In this document: piece after piece, positions 16,822-24,967 of the stretch
Layout of the letters: each line of letters opens with the position of its first letter
Numbering within the stretch: the stretch's first letter is position 1
Assembly (NCBI RefSeq): GCF_015291665.1
Contig: NZ_CP030048.1
Location: 1,984,001-2,048,000, forward strand
Source of the DNA: Bradyrhizobium sp. CCBAU 53338
Lineage (GTDB): Bacteria > Pseudomonadota > Alphaproteobacteria > Rhizobiales > Xanthobacteraceae
Direction of reading: 5' to 3'
DNA: 64,000 nucleotides
The notes under the pieces: model-generated
Told to the model about the DNA's origin: nothing
What the model saw: the letters and a program-made list of their open reading frames with translations, nothing else
The model's database searches: none
Position numbers and translations under genes: made by a program

Positions 16822-17448
16822 ATGATCGAAGCTTTCTCTCTAGCCAACGCCCACCGCTTCCAGGATGCTTTGGCTTCCCAAGCGCGCCTGCGCTACGAGA
16901 CATTCGTCGAAAGACGGGGGCTGCCGCATTCCTTCCACGAGGGTCTGGAGTTCGATGAATTCGACACTCCGGCAGCCAGGTATCTGGTGTGGCGGGACGA
17001 TAATCGTGTGGTTCGAGGACTGGTCAGGATGCTGCCTACGACCCGCGCTTACATGTTGCAATCGTATTGGCCGCACCTTGTTGCGGACGGAATTATTCCT
17101 TCATCGAGCGCCGTTTGGGAACTGACGCGCGTGTGCGTCGACAAATCGCTCGATCCGAAGGTTCGCCGGAAGGTGTTACCGGAATTGCTCTGTGCGGTCC
17201 AGGAACTGTTGTCGAGCTCGCAAGGAAGCGGGATCATCGGAGTGACCAGAGAACATCTGCTGACGCACTTCATCCGAAACGGCATCCGCTGGTTGGGAGA
17301 GCCGGACCTGATCGAGGGCGAAATCGAACGCGCGTTCTTCGTTCCGGCCGAGTTTATCCGGCCAGAATATCACTGTCGGATATTCGGGATTTCCGGCCAG
17401 GTTCTAGCGAATCCGGAGGATTTCGCCCTTGTCACGAAAGCCGCATAA
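16822..17448 (+). CDS. Acyl-homoserine-lactone synthase (LuxI family)
   Basis: The 208-aa protein matches LuxI length and key residues at their usual positions: Arg24 and Phe28 in LRYETFVERRG, Asp45 and Asp48 in FDEFDTP, Arg69 in VRMLP, and Glu100 and Arg103 in VWELTRVC. It should make an acyl-homoserine lactone from S-adenosylmethionine and an acyl donor. The acyl chain cannot be told from sequence. A GGAGGT sequence precedes the ATG. A small gene overlaps its 3' end and an EctB-like aminotransferase gene follows; the LuxR partner is encoded convergently at 18929-19636. Confidence 0.9.
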   Translation: MIEAFSLANAHRFQDALASQARLRYETFVERRGLPHSFHEGLEFDEFDTPAARYLVWRDDNRVVRGLVRMLPTTRAYMLQSYWPHLVADGIIPSSSAVWELTRVCVDKSLDPKVRRKVLPELLCAVQELLSSSQGSGIIGVTREHLLTHFIRNGIRWLGEPDLIEGEIERAFFVPAEFIRPEYHCRIFGISGQVLANPEDFALVTKAA

Positions 17449-17638
17449 GCGCTCTTCGGCCGAGCCCGGCCCCTGCAAGCGCACCGCCCAAAGGATGGCC
17501 GACGCCGTTTCCTACCTTTGCCGGGTAGCCGTGGAAGAAGGTTTCGAGAGCATCCTGCCGGACTTGCTCGAAGCGCAACAGAAGCTCGAAAGTATCGCAA
17601 GCGCCGGAAACCCCACGCCAAAGAAATGCTCCAGCTAG
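17429..17638 (+). CDS. Small protein downstream of luxI, TTG start (69 aa)
   Basis: A TTG at 17429 lies 8 nt after a strong GGAGGA, overlapping the last 20 nt of luxI, which suggests coupled translation; this ribosome binding site decides the unusual start. The product has a basic N-terminus and a helical core (MADAVSYLCRVAVEEGF, then DLLEAQQKLESIAS). I recall similar small genes next to luxI in other alphaproteobacteria but know no function. It ends 6 nt before the aminotransferase gene. Confidence 0.6.
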   Translation: MSRKPHKRSSAEPGPCKRTAQRMADAVSYLCRVAVEEGFESILPDLLEAQQKLESIASAGNPTPKKCSS

Positions 17639-17644
17639 GAGAAG

Positions 17645-19015
17645 ATGATGCATCTGGATGCCTTCGAGAACGAAGAATCTGTCGTACGCTACTACTGCCG
17701 TAAGCTCCCAAATCTACTGGACTCGGCGACGGGTGCGATCGTCCGGGACATCGAAGGCCGGCAGTTCATCGATTTCTTGTCGGCCTGCGGAACGCTGAAT
17801 TACGGACATAACCACCCCAACCTAAAGGGCGCCGCGCTCGACTACCTCCGACGGGACGGCATCATCGCAAGTCTGGATCTTCACACGTCCGCCAAGCTGC
17901 ACTTCATCGAGCGCTTTCGCGACGTCGTCCTCAAGCCGAGAGGCTTAAGCTACAAGCTGCAGTTCCCGGGCCCGACCGGCGCCAACTGCGTGGAAGCGGC
18001 GATCAAGCTGGCACGCAAGGTCACGGGCCGAACCTCGGTCGTCGCCTTCACGAATGCGTTTCATGGCATGTCGTTGGGCGCGCTCGCACTTACCGGATCG
18101 AGCGCCGCGCGAATGACTTCGGCAGGCCTGCTGAACGGCGTCGTACGACTTCCATACGACGCCTATCTGGGCGCCGGCGTCGCGGATCTGACAAGATTCG
18201 AAGCGATGGCGACCGACCCGTCGGGCGGTGTCGATCCGATCGCAGCCATAGTCGTCGAAGCCGTACAAGGGGAGGGCGGGCTCAACGTCGCATCTTCCGA
18301 GTGGCTACAGGCGCTTGCAGCCACGGCAAAGCGCCTAGGATCTCTCTTGATCGTCGACGATATACAGGCGGGCTGCGGACGGACGGGTACTTTCTTCAGC
18401 TTCGAAGGTGCCTCCATCGAGCCCGACATCGTCTGCCTCGCCAAGTCGATCAGCGGATTAGGTTTGCCGATGTCGCTGCTTTTGCTGAAAAGAGAGCTCG
18501 ACGTCTGGTCGCCTGGCGAGCACAACGGAACGTTTCGCGGCAACTCGCTCGCCTTCGTCACGGCGTCGGCGGCCCTCGGATTGTGGGAGAACGGCGACAT
18601 GACCGTCTCGCACGACAACGTCCGGATGCTTTCCAAGTGGACGAAAAACATGGCCGCACGGTTCGTGCACGTGAAGGCCAAGGGCAGAGGGATGATGCAG
18701 GGATTGAAATTCTCCGACGCTCGGCTTGCTCAGATGTCGGCGGCTTCCGCCGTCCAGCGGGGCGTCATCGTCGAGTGCTGCGGACCGCACGACGAAGTCC
18801 TCAAGATCATGCCGCCACTCAACATCGAGCCGGTGATCTTCGCGGATGGGCTTGAGAGACTCGGGCAGGCCATAAGCGAAGCGCTTTCGGACGGCGGTGG
18901 GCATCCGCCCGAAGACTTCGCTGCTCCGTCACAGCGGTATGAGACCCGTCTTGATGCCTACGATGACGGCAGTGATCCGGTTGTTCGCCCCGAGCTTGCG
19001 CATCCCGTTGCTTAG
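17645..19015 (+). CDS. EctB-like 2,4-diaminobutyrate:2-oxoglutarate aminotransferase (class III, PLP)
   Basis: The 456-aa protein follows EctB closely in its N-terminal half (GTLNYGHNHPNLK, FPGPTGANCVEAAIKLARK, AFHGMSLGALALTG). The PLP-binding lysine is Lys267 in CLAKSISGLG, with Asp239 in IVDDIQAGCGRTG. The expected reaction makes L-2,4-diaminobutyrate from aspartate semialdehyde. No ectA or ectC is nearby, so ectoine is unlikely, and the amine may feed another product under quorum control. It starts 6 nt after the small TTG gene in a luxI operon. Its last 87 nt overlap the luxR 3' end on the other strand, and the final 30 or so residues go beyond the usual family end. Confidence 0.8.
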   Translation: MMHLDAFENEESVVRYYCRKLPNLLDSATGAIVRDIEGRQFIDFLSACGTLNYGHNHPNLKGAALDYLRRDGIIASLDLHTSAKLHFIERFRDVVLKPRGLSYKLQFPGPTGANCVEAAIKLARKVTGRTSVVAFTNAFHGMSLGALALTGSSAARMTSAGLLNGVVRLPYDAYLGAGVADLTRFEAMATDPSGGVDPIAAIVVEAVQGEGGLNVASSEWLQALAATAKRLGSLLIVDDIQAGCGRTGTFFSFEGASIEPDIVCLAKSISGLGLPMSLLLLKRELDVWSPGEHNGTFRGNSLAFVTASAALGLWENGDMTVSHDNVRMLSKWTKNMAARFVHVKAKGRGMMQGLKFSDARLAQMSAASAVQRGVIVECCGPHDEVLKIMPPLNIEPVIFADGLERLGQAISEALSDGGGHPPEDFAAPSQRYETRLDAYDDGSDPVVRPELAHPVA

Positions 19016-19636
19016 GTGAAATTCGACGGTCTTCTCCGATATGTTCAGGATTTCGCCGATTTCCCAGTTGGTCTTTCCCTCCTTGCACCAGCGTAGGCAT
19101 TCCCGTTCTTGAAACGTGAGCGGCACGACTTCCTGGTCCCGCCGGTCAGACAACTCGCAATATTTCAACCAATACTGCACGCTCAGCATGTAGAGGTGCG
19201 TCATCCTGTGCGGCGGCAGTTCGGCCCGCTGCCGCAGGCTGAGGCTTATGAGATCCACGTCTCGCCCCGACCCGGGAATAGGAATTGTGATGCCGGAATG
19301 GACGCCGAGCTCCCGGCATTCCTCGAAGAACCGCATCTGATCCTTGGTGAAGCCACCACGGGGGCTCGTCTCGGACCACTTGAAAGGCCGTCGGGCGAGA
19401 TGGGCCCGCTGGACTACCGGATCTCTCCTGTCCCATCCCTCGCTTCGATACGTGTCCACGTAGCCCGAGGGGAATTCGGCCCAGGGCAGCGAAACGAGGC
19501 CTCGCTCGTTTGTCCGCGCAAAAACCGCGTTCTCATATCCCTCTTCCGCCACGGCCGCCAAAAACGTCTTCTTGAGACCAGCGACCGATGCGATGCTCTG
19601 CGTGGTTTCGATGAAGTTCTCCAGACTCGTTCCCAT
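18929..19636 (-). CDS. LuxR-family quorum-sensing regulator
   Basis: Using the ATG at 19636, the protein is 235 aa, the normal LuxR length; a longer in-frame extension would run into the hydrolase gene. The autoinducer-binding half has YRSEGWDRRDPVV, holding the conserved Tyr, Trp and Asp-Pro, and a later HSGITIPIPG. The C-terminal helix-turn-helix reads from LTFQERECLRWCKEGK through ISEKTVEFHLSNGMRKLGA. It should bind the signal made by the LuxI at 16822-17448. It lies 26 bp after an alpha/beta-hydrolase gene in the same direction. Its 3' end overlaps the aminotransferase gene antisense. Confidence 0.88.
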   Translation of the reverse strand: MGTSLENFIETTQSIASVAGLKKTFLAAVAEEGYENAVFARTNERGLVSLPWAEFPSGYVDTYRSEGWDRRDPVVQRAHLARRPFKWSETSPRGGFTKDQMRFFEECRELGVHSGITIPIPGSGRDVDLISLSLRQRAELPPHRMTHLYMLSVQYWLKYCELSDRRDQEVVPLTFQERECLRWCKEGKTNWEIGEILNISEKTVEFHLSNGMRKLGANNRITAVIVGIKTGLIPL

Positions 19637-19662
19637 GGCGTCCCCCGACCCAGGCTCGAAAA

Positions 19663-20475
19663 CTAATGTGCTGTCACGAAATCCATCATGGCCTCGTTGA
19701 AGGCGCGCGGCGCTTGCCAATGAGCGGCGTGTCCCGCCGGGATGAGGATCGGCCGTCCCTGCCAAAGAGTGCTGAACGGCACCTTCTCGAGATAGTCGAT
19801 GCGCAGAAAGGGATCGGCCGAGCCTTGCACCACCGCGACCGGCTTATCTGTATTCGTCACTGCGGCGAGTTCGTCAGCTCCCCGTCCGGCCATCCCGTTG
19901 GAAACCATCCAGCAGCGCGCGTCGCCATCGGTGCGTTCGACCATCCGGAGGAGGTGATGCCCCTCTGGCAATCGCGTGCCCATCATTGCATTCGCATAAC
20001 GACGTACGTCGTCGGGCTTGAAATGCCTGCGCCCGGCGAGCGCCGTCGTCCCTGTCCACCGGAAGCCTTCCATCGCGCCTTCAGGTGTCAGCCGGATCGG
20101 CGGCGTTCCAGATATGAGCAGGGATCGTACGGATCGACTGCGCGCTAACAACTCCAACCCAATATGACCGCCAAGCGACCAGCCGAGAACATGATAGGAC
20201 TCGTACCCCAGCTTGCTCATCAGGTCACCAACGAGCCGGGCATATCCAGGAAAGCTGTAGGTTGTCGACGGAAACATCGAGTTGTCGGAGCCGCCATGGC
20301 CGGGCAGATCCGGAGCGACGATCGACAGTTTCGTTTTCGCAAGCTCCTTGAGCTGCTTCGAAAAGACTTCCTTGCACGAGGAATTGCCGTGGAGGAGGAG
20401 GATTGCAGTCCTTCCCGCCCTGCAGTGGAAGAGATTCAGCCTATGGCCAGCTACAACGCAATGACGCCGCATCAT
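19663..20475 (-). CDS. Alpha/beta hydrolase linked to luxR
   Basis: The 270-aa protein has the oxyanion motif LLLHGNSSC, the nucleophile Ser in GWSLGGHIG, an Asp in VVQGSADPF and a His in IPAGHAAHWQAP, a complete triad. The ATG at 20475 follows GGGGGA at good spacing and is preferred to a TTG at 20544. It is cotranscribed with luxR. Such a hydrolase could be a thioesterase or could degrade acyl-homoserine lactones, but the sequence does not decide between these. There is no signal peptide. Confidence 0.8.
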   Translation of the reverse strand: MMRRHCVVAGHRLNLFHCRAGRTAILLLHGNSSCKEVFSKQLKELAKTKLSIVAPDLPGHGGSDNSMFPSTTYSFPGYARLVGDLMSKLGYESYHVLGWSLGGHIGLELLARSRSVRSLLISGTPPIRLTPEGAMEGFRWTGTTALAGRRHFKPDDVRRYANAMMGTRLPEGHHLLRMVERTDGDARCWMVSNGMAGRGADELAAVTNTDKPVAVVQGSADPFLRIDYLEKVPFSTLWQGRPILIPAGHAAHWQAPRAFNEAMMDFVTAH

Positions 20476-20560
20476 CCAACAATCCCCCGAAACGGGGAGG
20501 CAGGTGAGCACCCGCCATAGAACGAAATTAAACACTCTTTGCAATTTTTAATTGTTCATC

Positions 20561-20572
20561 CTACACGTGTAG
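20561..20572. promoter_or_regulatory. Palindrome CTACACGTGTAG upstream of hydrolase-luxR
   Basis: A perfect 12-bp inverted repeat lies 85 bp before the hydrolase start, in an AT-rich leader. It differs from the palindrome before luxI, so either two regulators act or only one of the two is the LuxR site. Confidence 0.45.
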
Positions 20573-20612
20573 ACCGCCCCGTCAAGCGAGTTCGAAAACC
20601 GAACCACGGCCT

Positions 20613-20866
20613 TTACGCTTAGACGCAGCGGGTCGTACTATGAAGGCCGGCTCGCTCACATTTCCATTCACCCGGCTTGATCCAAGCCGGCTATAGCGCG
20701 CCCACGAGCTTCCATACCGATTGTCCACGCGCGTGGCCCTTTAGAAGGTGCCAGCACATTGACGGCTCGCCGGTGAAGGGATTTGCCAGTCAAGATGCCG
20801 TAGTCCGATATGTCAGCTATTTCCGATACATTCGCTACTGCCGTGGCTGCCGTTGCCGTCATGGCT
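20613..20866. repeat. Diverged repeat, copy shared with 26957-27210
   Basis: About 250 bp, starting at TTACGCTTAGACGCAGCGGG and including CCCGGCTTGATCCAA, align with 26957-27210. The repeat holds the 3' part of a small minus-strand gene and its downstream flank. This copy has an 8-nt deletion relative to the other, which breaks the frame. Confidence 0.7.
20668..20863 (-). pseudogene. Decayed paralogue of the 85/88-aa island protein
   Basis: Reading leftward from 20863, the frame matches the intact paralogue (VSEIADISDYG against LSDLADVSDYE), then shifts after an 8-nt loss. In the next frame the match continues (ANPFTGEPSMCWH, then GQSVWKLVGAL) to a TAG. The segment encoding the N-terminal strand (VTVELYPGG type) is also missing: the sequence jumps from the operator-like array at 20891-20912 to the middle of the gene. 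Two lesions make this a pseudogene, although the original stop region remains recognisable. Confidence 0.75.
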
Positions 20867-20870
20867 GCGA

Positions 20871-21066
20871 GATCAGTTTTCTGGTCGACGGATATCTGGA
20901 CGTCGAGATATCGGAAGCAAGGCCCGATGTGGTTTTTGCGTTCCTGAAAGCCGGAGCCGACCTGGGAGCGGCAATCCTGGGAGCGGTTCTCAGCTCGGCA
21001 GCCTCGAGTGCGCTGAGACGAGCCCGTCTGCGGGCGGAACACTCCTCCCCATATCGGGGCTTGTAG
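20871..21066 (+). other. Orphan open reading frame, possible gene fragment
   Basis: The frame contains EISFLVDGYLDVEISEARP and then a hydrophobic Ala/Gly-rich helix (LKAGADLGAAILGAVLSS) followed by an arginine-rich end. It looks more like a protein than the neighbouring frames but has no start codon of its own with a ribosome binding site, and it reads through the operator-like array. I treat it as a possible fragment only. Confidence 0.25.
20891..20912. promoter_or_regulatory. Operator array 4 (next to the pseudogene)
   Basis: GATATC, GACGTC and GATATC start at 20891, 20899 and 20907, again exactly 8 bp apart. The array lies 28-49 bp upstream of the decayed paralogue, as array 5 lies upstream of the intact paralogue at 26999-27265. 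Confidence 0.5.
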
Positions 21067-21273
21067 ATTGCTGCTATAGCGCTTCGACGCCGCTGAGCTT
21101 AGGGTTGACTGCCAGCGCTGACCGGATCTGGCTTCCCCAGCCGCGGACCAAGTCATCATGATCTCTGACTTGTAGCCGACGAAGCGCATCGAGAGCATAG
21201 TTTCCAGGAGTGACAAGCCTCCAACGCGTCTTCGGCATGATCCGGGATCAGTTTCACGCGCCAGAGTTTGAGG

Positions 21274-21822
21274 CTAGGCGCTTGCCCTGACCTTCCGCCG
21301 TCGCGCGGCTGGCATCTTCGGGACGGACCGGGGCCCCGGCTCTTCAGCCTCCATCGGCAGCCGGCCGGCTCCTTTCGCGCCGGGACCGCGTTCCACATGC
21401 ACATGACGTGCGTTCAGCGGCTCCCCGCATTCCGAGCAGACCATCACGGGGTCGAATACGTGGCCGCAGTCCGTGTGGCGATGGAGGACCGGCCGCCCCT
21501 TCTTGTCGACCATGTGCACGTCGCCCCAATGCACGATCGATATCAGCACCTGATAGAGATCGAGGCCCTTCGGCGTCAGTCGGTATTCATATCGGGTAGG
21601 ATTGGTCTGATAAGCCACCTTGGTGAGGACAAATGCGTCGACAAGCTTGTTGAGACGATCCGTCAGGATCGGCCTGCCGATGCCGATACGCTTTTGGAAG
21701 TCGTCGAACCGACGCACCTTCAGGAAGCATTCCCGAAGGATCAGCAGGGTCCAGCGATCCCCGATTACGGACAGCGTTCGGGCGACGGAGCACGGTTGAT
21801 CCGCAAGTTCGTTCCAATTCAT
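21274..21822 (-). CDS. HxlR-family winged-helix transcriptional regulator
   Basis: The ATG at 21822 follows AAGGA. The 182-aa protein has the HxlR signature: CSVARTLSVIGDRWTLLILREC, a recognition region with RFDDFQKRIGIGRPILTDRL, and YRLTPKGLDLYQVLIS. Beyond the usual domain it has a Cys/His-rich stretch (HTDCGHVFDPVMVCSECGE), possibly zinc-binding, and a basic tail. HxlR proteins often sense aldehydes or redox changes. The upstream neighbour is not close enough to name a target. Confidence 0.85.
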   Translation of the reverse strand: MNWNELADQPCSVARTLSVIGDRWTLLILRECFLKVRRFDDFQKRIGIGRPILTDRLNKLVDAFVLTKVAYQTNPTRYEYRLTPKGLDLYQVLISIVHWGDVHMVDKKGRPVLHRHTDCGHVFDPVMVCSECGEPLNARHVHVERGPGAKGAGRLPMEAEEPGPRSVPKMPAARRRKVRASA

Positions 21823-21858
21823 ACTTAGTCCTTGGCGCTTGGCGCGCCCTAGAGTCAA

Positions 21859-22349
21859 TGCGAAAAATGAACCAATATATCAGGTATGCAAATCAACAAT
21901 CGATAAGGTGCAGGTTGGGGTGCCTTTTCGGCTTTGTATCCCACAAATGCTGGCGTCGGCCCGCCGCGTGTGCGGTGCCGGTCGAGTTCTTTTTCTTCAC
22001 CATGCGAAATTTGAGGGCGCCATGCCTTCAACTTGGTTGGCCCCGTCTGCGACAGCACAGGCCGCAGCGCAAGACCCTTGACGGAACATCCGAGCCCGTC
22101 GAGATCACCTCAACCTCGGCCTCGAGCTTTCGAGCGCATGCGCGACAATGAGGCGGTTGGGGGTCGCATGCGGGCGAACTCAAGCCACGCGCTGGGAGCG
22201 GGCCGACCAGGGCGGTCTTCGCTGTTCGGCGGCGGAGGCTGCCAGGTTTCGCTTGCCTACGCGTCGCGCGGGTCCCCCCCACGCCATCTGGAGCCGGACC
22301 CGCCCACTGTTCAGGCTTTCCGGCATGGGCTTTCCCCAGCCCGCGCTTT
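21859..22349. other. Intergenic region, no gene supported
   Basis: This 490-bp stretch has several overlapping frames of Arg/Pro/Ala-rich composition typical of GC-rich non-coding DNA. None has a start with a ribosome binding site or a recognisable motif. It may contain a worn mobile-element remnant that I cannot identify. Confidence 0.35.
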
Positions 22350-24287
22350 TTAACGCATGCCTTCCGCCTGGCGACGCTCCAGCGGCGCCACCTCAACGAC
22401 GGTGCGGTCACGCAGATCGACTGTGAGGCTCGCCGTTCCGTAGGGGGATGCGGTGAACTGGCCCGGCTCGGCGCCGCTCACCAGATACCGCGCGTGCGGA
22501 ACGAGGCGCGCCAAGCCTAGGCTCTGCTCGCCGGACGCCCGCCCCGGATGGAGCACAAGCTCAAGGTTGCGGCCATCGCTGAAGGCACGGGCAACGAGAA
22601 CGTCCGGATATGCGGCCTTATCCAGCATGGGACCTTGGAGGGCCGTCTTGGGGGGACCCTCGACAATGGCGCGGCGGAAGTCCCCGGTCCTCATCACGCG
22701 GCCAAGGATGGCGTTGGTGTTGGCGGAATTGGAGGCGGCGACGTAACGCAGAACCCCGGTGTCTTCTTCGCGTCCGCTGCAGGCGTCCAGGCTGTTCTGC
22801 GCGGCCTCGGCTAAGAGATCCTCACCGAACTCCCGGGCCGACAACAGGATCGCAGCGTAGCTGTAATGGTGTCCCGTCCTGTAGTTCCCGATGTCGAACC
22901 CTTCGCCCGGCAGAATGAGGCGCGGCTCACCCGCGACAGTGCGGATGGCGGGCGCCAGCTCGCGTCTTGCCACCGCCCAGAGCATGCGCGCGCGCGCCGG
23001 TGCGAAGGCGTTATGGAACGCCGCATAGACCACCTCGCTGGACGGGAAGGGGAGCGAAATGCCCGTGTATTCCGACTTGAGGCCGATGATCGAGCCGCTC
23101 TCATCGGTGAACTCGGTGTCGAGCTTCTCCAGCCAACCTGGCAGGTAGCGCGCCACGTTGCCCGTTCCGCACAGCGCCTCGTGTACGGTGACGGCGCCCA
23201 TGCCGTAGTGGTTGCAGATCGGGTAGATCCAGTTTGGTTCGCAGGCGAAAAGCCCAAAGTCGGAGCGGGCGTAGTTCGAGGTGATCGAGCCGACCAGGCT
23301 GCCGAGGTCGTGCCGATAGCTCTTCTGGCTATTGAGACGGAAGGTGAGGCTGCCCGGCTGCAGATATCGCCGATCGCCGCTGTTCAGCATGTAAGCGCCC
23401 ACATGCATCCCGAACCAGCCCGTCAGCATGACGTTGTCGCGGTCGGCTGGGTCCCAGTTAGTGAAGTTCAAGTGTCCCCAGCAGGATTCGTAGATCCAGT
23501 ATCCCCAGACTTTCCGTTGCAGGTACTTCTCGATGAGGTTGCGCTGCGCCTGTCCCATGTAGCCCTGGAAATTGGGCGTATAAGCGCCATGGATCGTCGC
23601 CAGCGCCAGGCCCATGTGGTTGAGCTGATACCGAAGTGCTCCCGTCTGGAAGGGCTCGATATCATCAAAGCCGTCCCAGGACGCGATCGGCTGGAGCGCG
23701 CGATCCAGCAGGTAGCGCAAGGCGGACAAGTCTTCGCGGCTCATTTCGCGCGACGCGGGATCTGGGGGGGAGGCGGTTTGCGCCGCAACCTCCGCCAATG
23801 AGGCCGGAACGAAGGCTTGCCGAGCGGCCGCCTTGCGCCAACTCTGCTCGCGGCTGCGTAGGGTTGCGCGATTAACGGCAAGTGCGACCCCGGCCACGCT
23901 CAAGGCCGTGAGGATCGGCCCGCCGCTCCAGATCTGCTGCCCAACGACCGCGGAAGACAGGGCCGCGCTGCCGAACCAGACGATGACCGGAGCCATGACC
24001 ATGCCCGCCCAGAACCATGCGATGAGCGAGAGGGCGAAGACGGCCAAGGTTAGAGGGAAGAGCAGGGCGGTCCATCCGCCCGCAGCGAGGAATCCGGCGC
24101 CGGGTGCCCAAAGGCCGACGCCAGCCGCCTGCCATGATGCGGGAGCGCCGAGGAGCAGGGGCGCTGCGCCCAGCAGGCAAATCGCCGAGTAGACGAGCAC
24201 CGTTCGTCGTTGCCGCCTGGCGGTCACAGGTCCCTTGCGCAAGCGTTGCAGGCCCTGGTCGGAAAGAGGAGGATCAAGGGTCGTCAT
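22350..24287 (-). CDS. Membrane protein with linalool dehydratase/isomerase-like domain
   Basis: The start at 24287 overlaps the previous stop by 4 nt (ATGA), giving 645 aa. Residues 25-140 hold about four hydrophobic segments (VYSAICLLGAAPLLLGA; TALLFPLTLAVFALSLIAWF; ILTALSVAGVALAV). The remaining 450 residues resemble the helical-barrel fold of Castellaniella linalool dehydratase/isomerase: RKVWGYWIYESCWG, then DRDNVMLTGWFGMHVGAYML, then FACEPNWIYPICNHYGMGA, matching the family's KENIMYKGHLNLMYGLY and VCEPDNYFVQCNS regions. The substrate is unknown and a terpene need not be involved. It is the last of three coupled genes. Confidence 0.65.
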   Translation of the reverse strand: MTTLDPPLSDQGLQRLRKGPVTARRQRRTVLVYSAICLLGAAPLLLGAPASWQAAGVGLWAPGAGFLAAGGWTALLFPLTLAVFALSLIAWFWAGMVMAPVIVWFGSAALSSAVVGQQIWSGGPILTALSVAGVALAVNRATLRSREQSWRKAAARQAFVPASLAEVAAQTASPPDPASREMSREDLSALRYLLDRALQPIASWDGFDDIEPFQTGALRYQLNHMGLALATIHGAYTPNFQGYMGQAQRNLIEKYLQRKVWGYWIYESCWGHLNFTNWDPADRDNVMLTGWFGMHVGAYMLNSGDRRYLQPGSLTFRLNSQKSYRHDLGSLVGSITSNYARSDFGLFACEPNWIYPICNHYGMGAVTVHEALCGTGNVARYLPGWLEKLDTEFTDESGSIIGLKSEYTGISLPFPSSEVVYAAFHNAFAPARARMLWAVARRELAPAIRTVAGEPRLILPGEGFDIGNYRTGHHYSYAAILLSAREFGEDLLAEAAQNSLDACSGREEDTGVLRYVAASNSANTNAILGRVMRTGDFRRAIVEGPPKTALQGPMLDKAAYPDVLVARAFSDGRNLELVLHPGRASGEQSLGLARLVPHARYLVSGAEPGQFTASPYGTASLTVDLRDRTVVEVAPLERRQAEGMR

Positions 24288-24607
24288 GGGCTGACTCCTA
24301 CGAAGGCGGTGCAGATCGGGTCTGCCGCCGCCAGAACGGCCTGGGCTTGCGGGACGGAGCGGGTGACCAGAAGGGCGCTCACCGCCGCAATGCTTCCGGC
24401 CATGGCCTCGAAGGCGAGCAAAGCGACCAGTCCGGCCCCGAGGACTGGAAGCCGGCGCGGTTTGGCCGGCGGGACAGACGCTCCAGGGCGCCAAGCCGCG
24501 GCGCCGGAGGAGCGTGTAACGGTCCATCCCAGCCATCGCTGCAGTTTGATCAGGGGCAGCAGCAGTTGGTGCAGCAGGAAGACGGCGAAGGCGCAGCAGG
24601 CGAACAT
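24284..24607 (-). CDS. Small membrane protein (107 aa)
   Basis: The ATG at 24607 lies 5 nt after the stop of the 61-aa gene. Two hydrophobic segments are seen, at about residues 2-20 (ACCAFAVFLLHQLLLPLI) and 53-80 (PVLGAGLVALLAFEAMAG onward), separated by a basic loop. The 3' end overlaps the start of the large membrane gene by 4 nt. No family is recognised; it is probably a partner subunit. Confidence 0.6.
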   Translation of the reverse strand: MFACCAFAVFLLHQLLLPLIKLQRWLGWTVTRSSGAAAWRPGASVPPAKPRRLPVLGAGLVALLAFEAMAGSIAAVSALLVTRSVPQAQAVLAAADPICTAFVGVSP

Positions 24608-24612
24608 CGGCT

Positions 24613-24798
24613 TCACCCGCACGCTTTCGACTGCGCCATCGGACGGCGTTCGCAACTGGGGGCCCCGTTCCGGATCAGGGGATCCTCTCCTGTCAGCGCC
24701 TCTATGTCCTCGTCCTCGGCGAGCCAGCATAAGGACGCGCCTTCCTGCGCCCCGGTTGGCGTCGCAGGCCATCGCACGCCCAAATCCGTTCTCAGCAT
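24613..24798 (-). CDS. Small protein (61 aa), first gene of the membrane operon
   Basis: The ATG at 24798 follows a strong GGGGAGG by about 8 nt, which fixes the start well inside a much longer frame. The product (MLRTDLGVRWPATPTG..., with an acidic AEDEDIEALTGEDP stretch) has two cysteines and no recognised domain. It is soluble and acidic in the middle. Its place before two membrane proteins would fit a small regulatory subunit or a modified peptide, but neither is shown. Confidence 0.5.
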   Translation of the reverse strand: MLRTDLGVRWPATPTGAQEGASLCWLAEDEDIEALTGEDPLIRNGAPSCERRPMAQSKACG

Positions 24799-24967
24799 GA
24801 GCTTGCCTCCCCTCATGCGCCGAGGCGCAACCTTGCTTTCTTGTCGTACGCTCTGAGGCATCCTTGTAAGTATAAAAAACAAACTCACAATTCCATAATT
24901 CTCACGGGAGGTCCATATGAAGTTTGCAGGCCAGAAGATACTCCGGAACCGATAGTGCAAAAAATAA

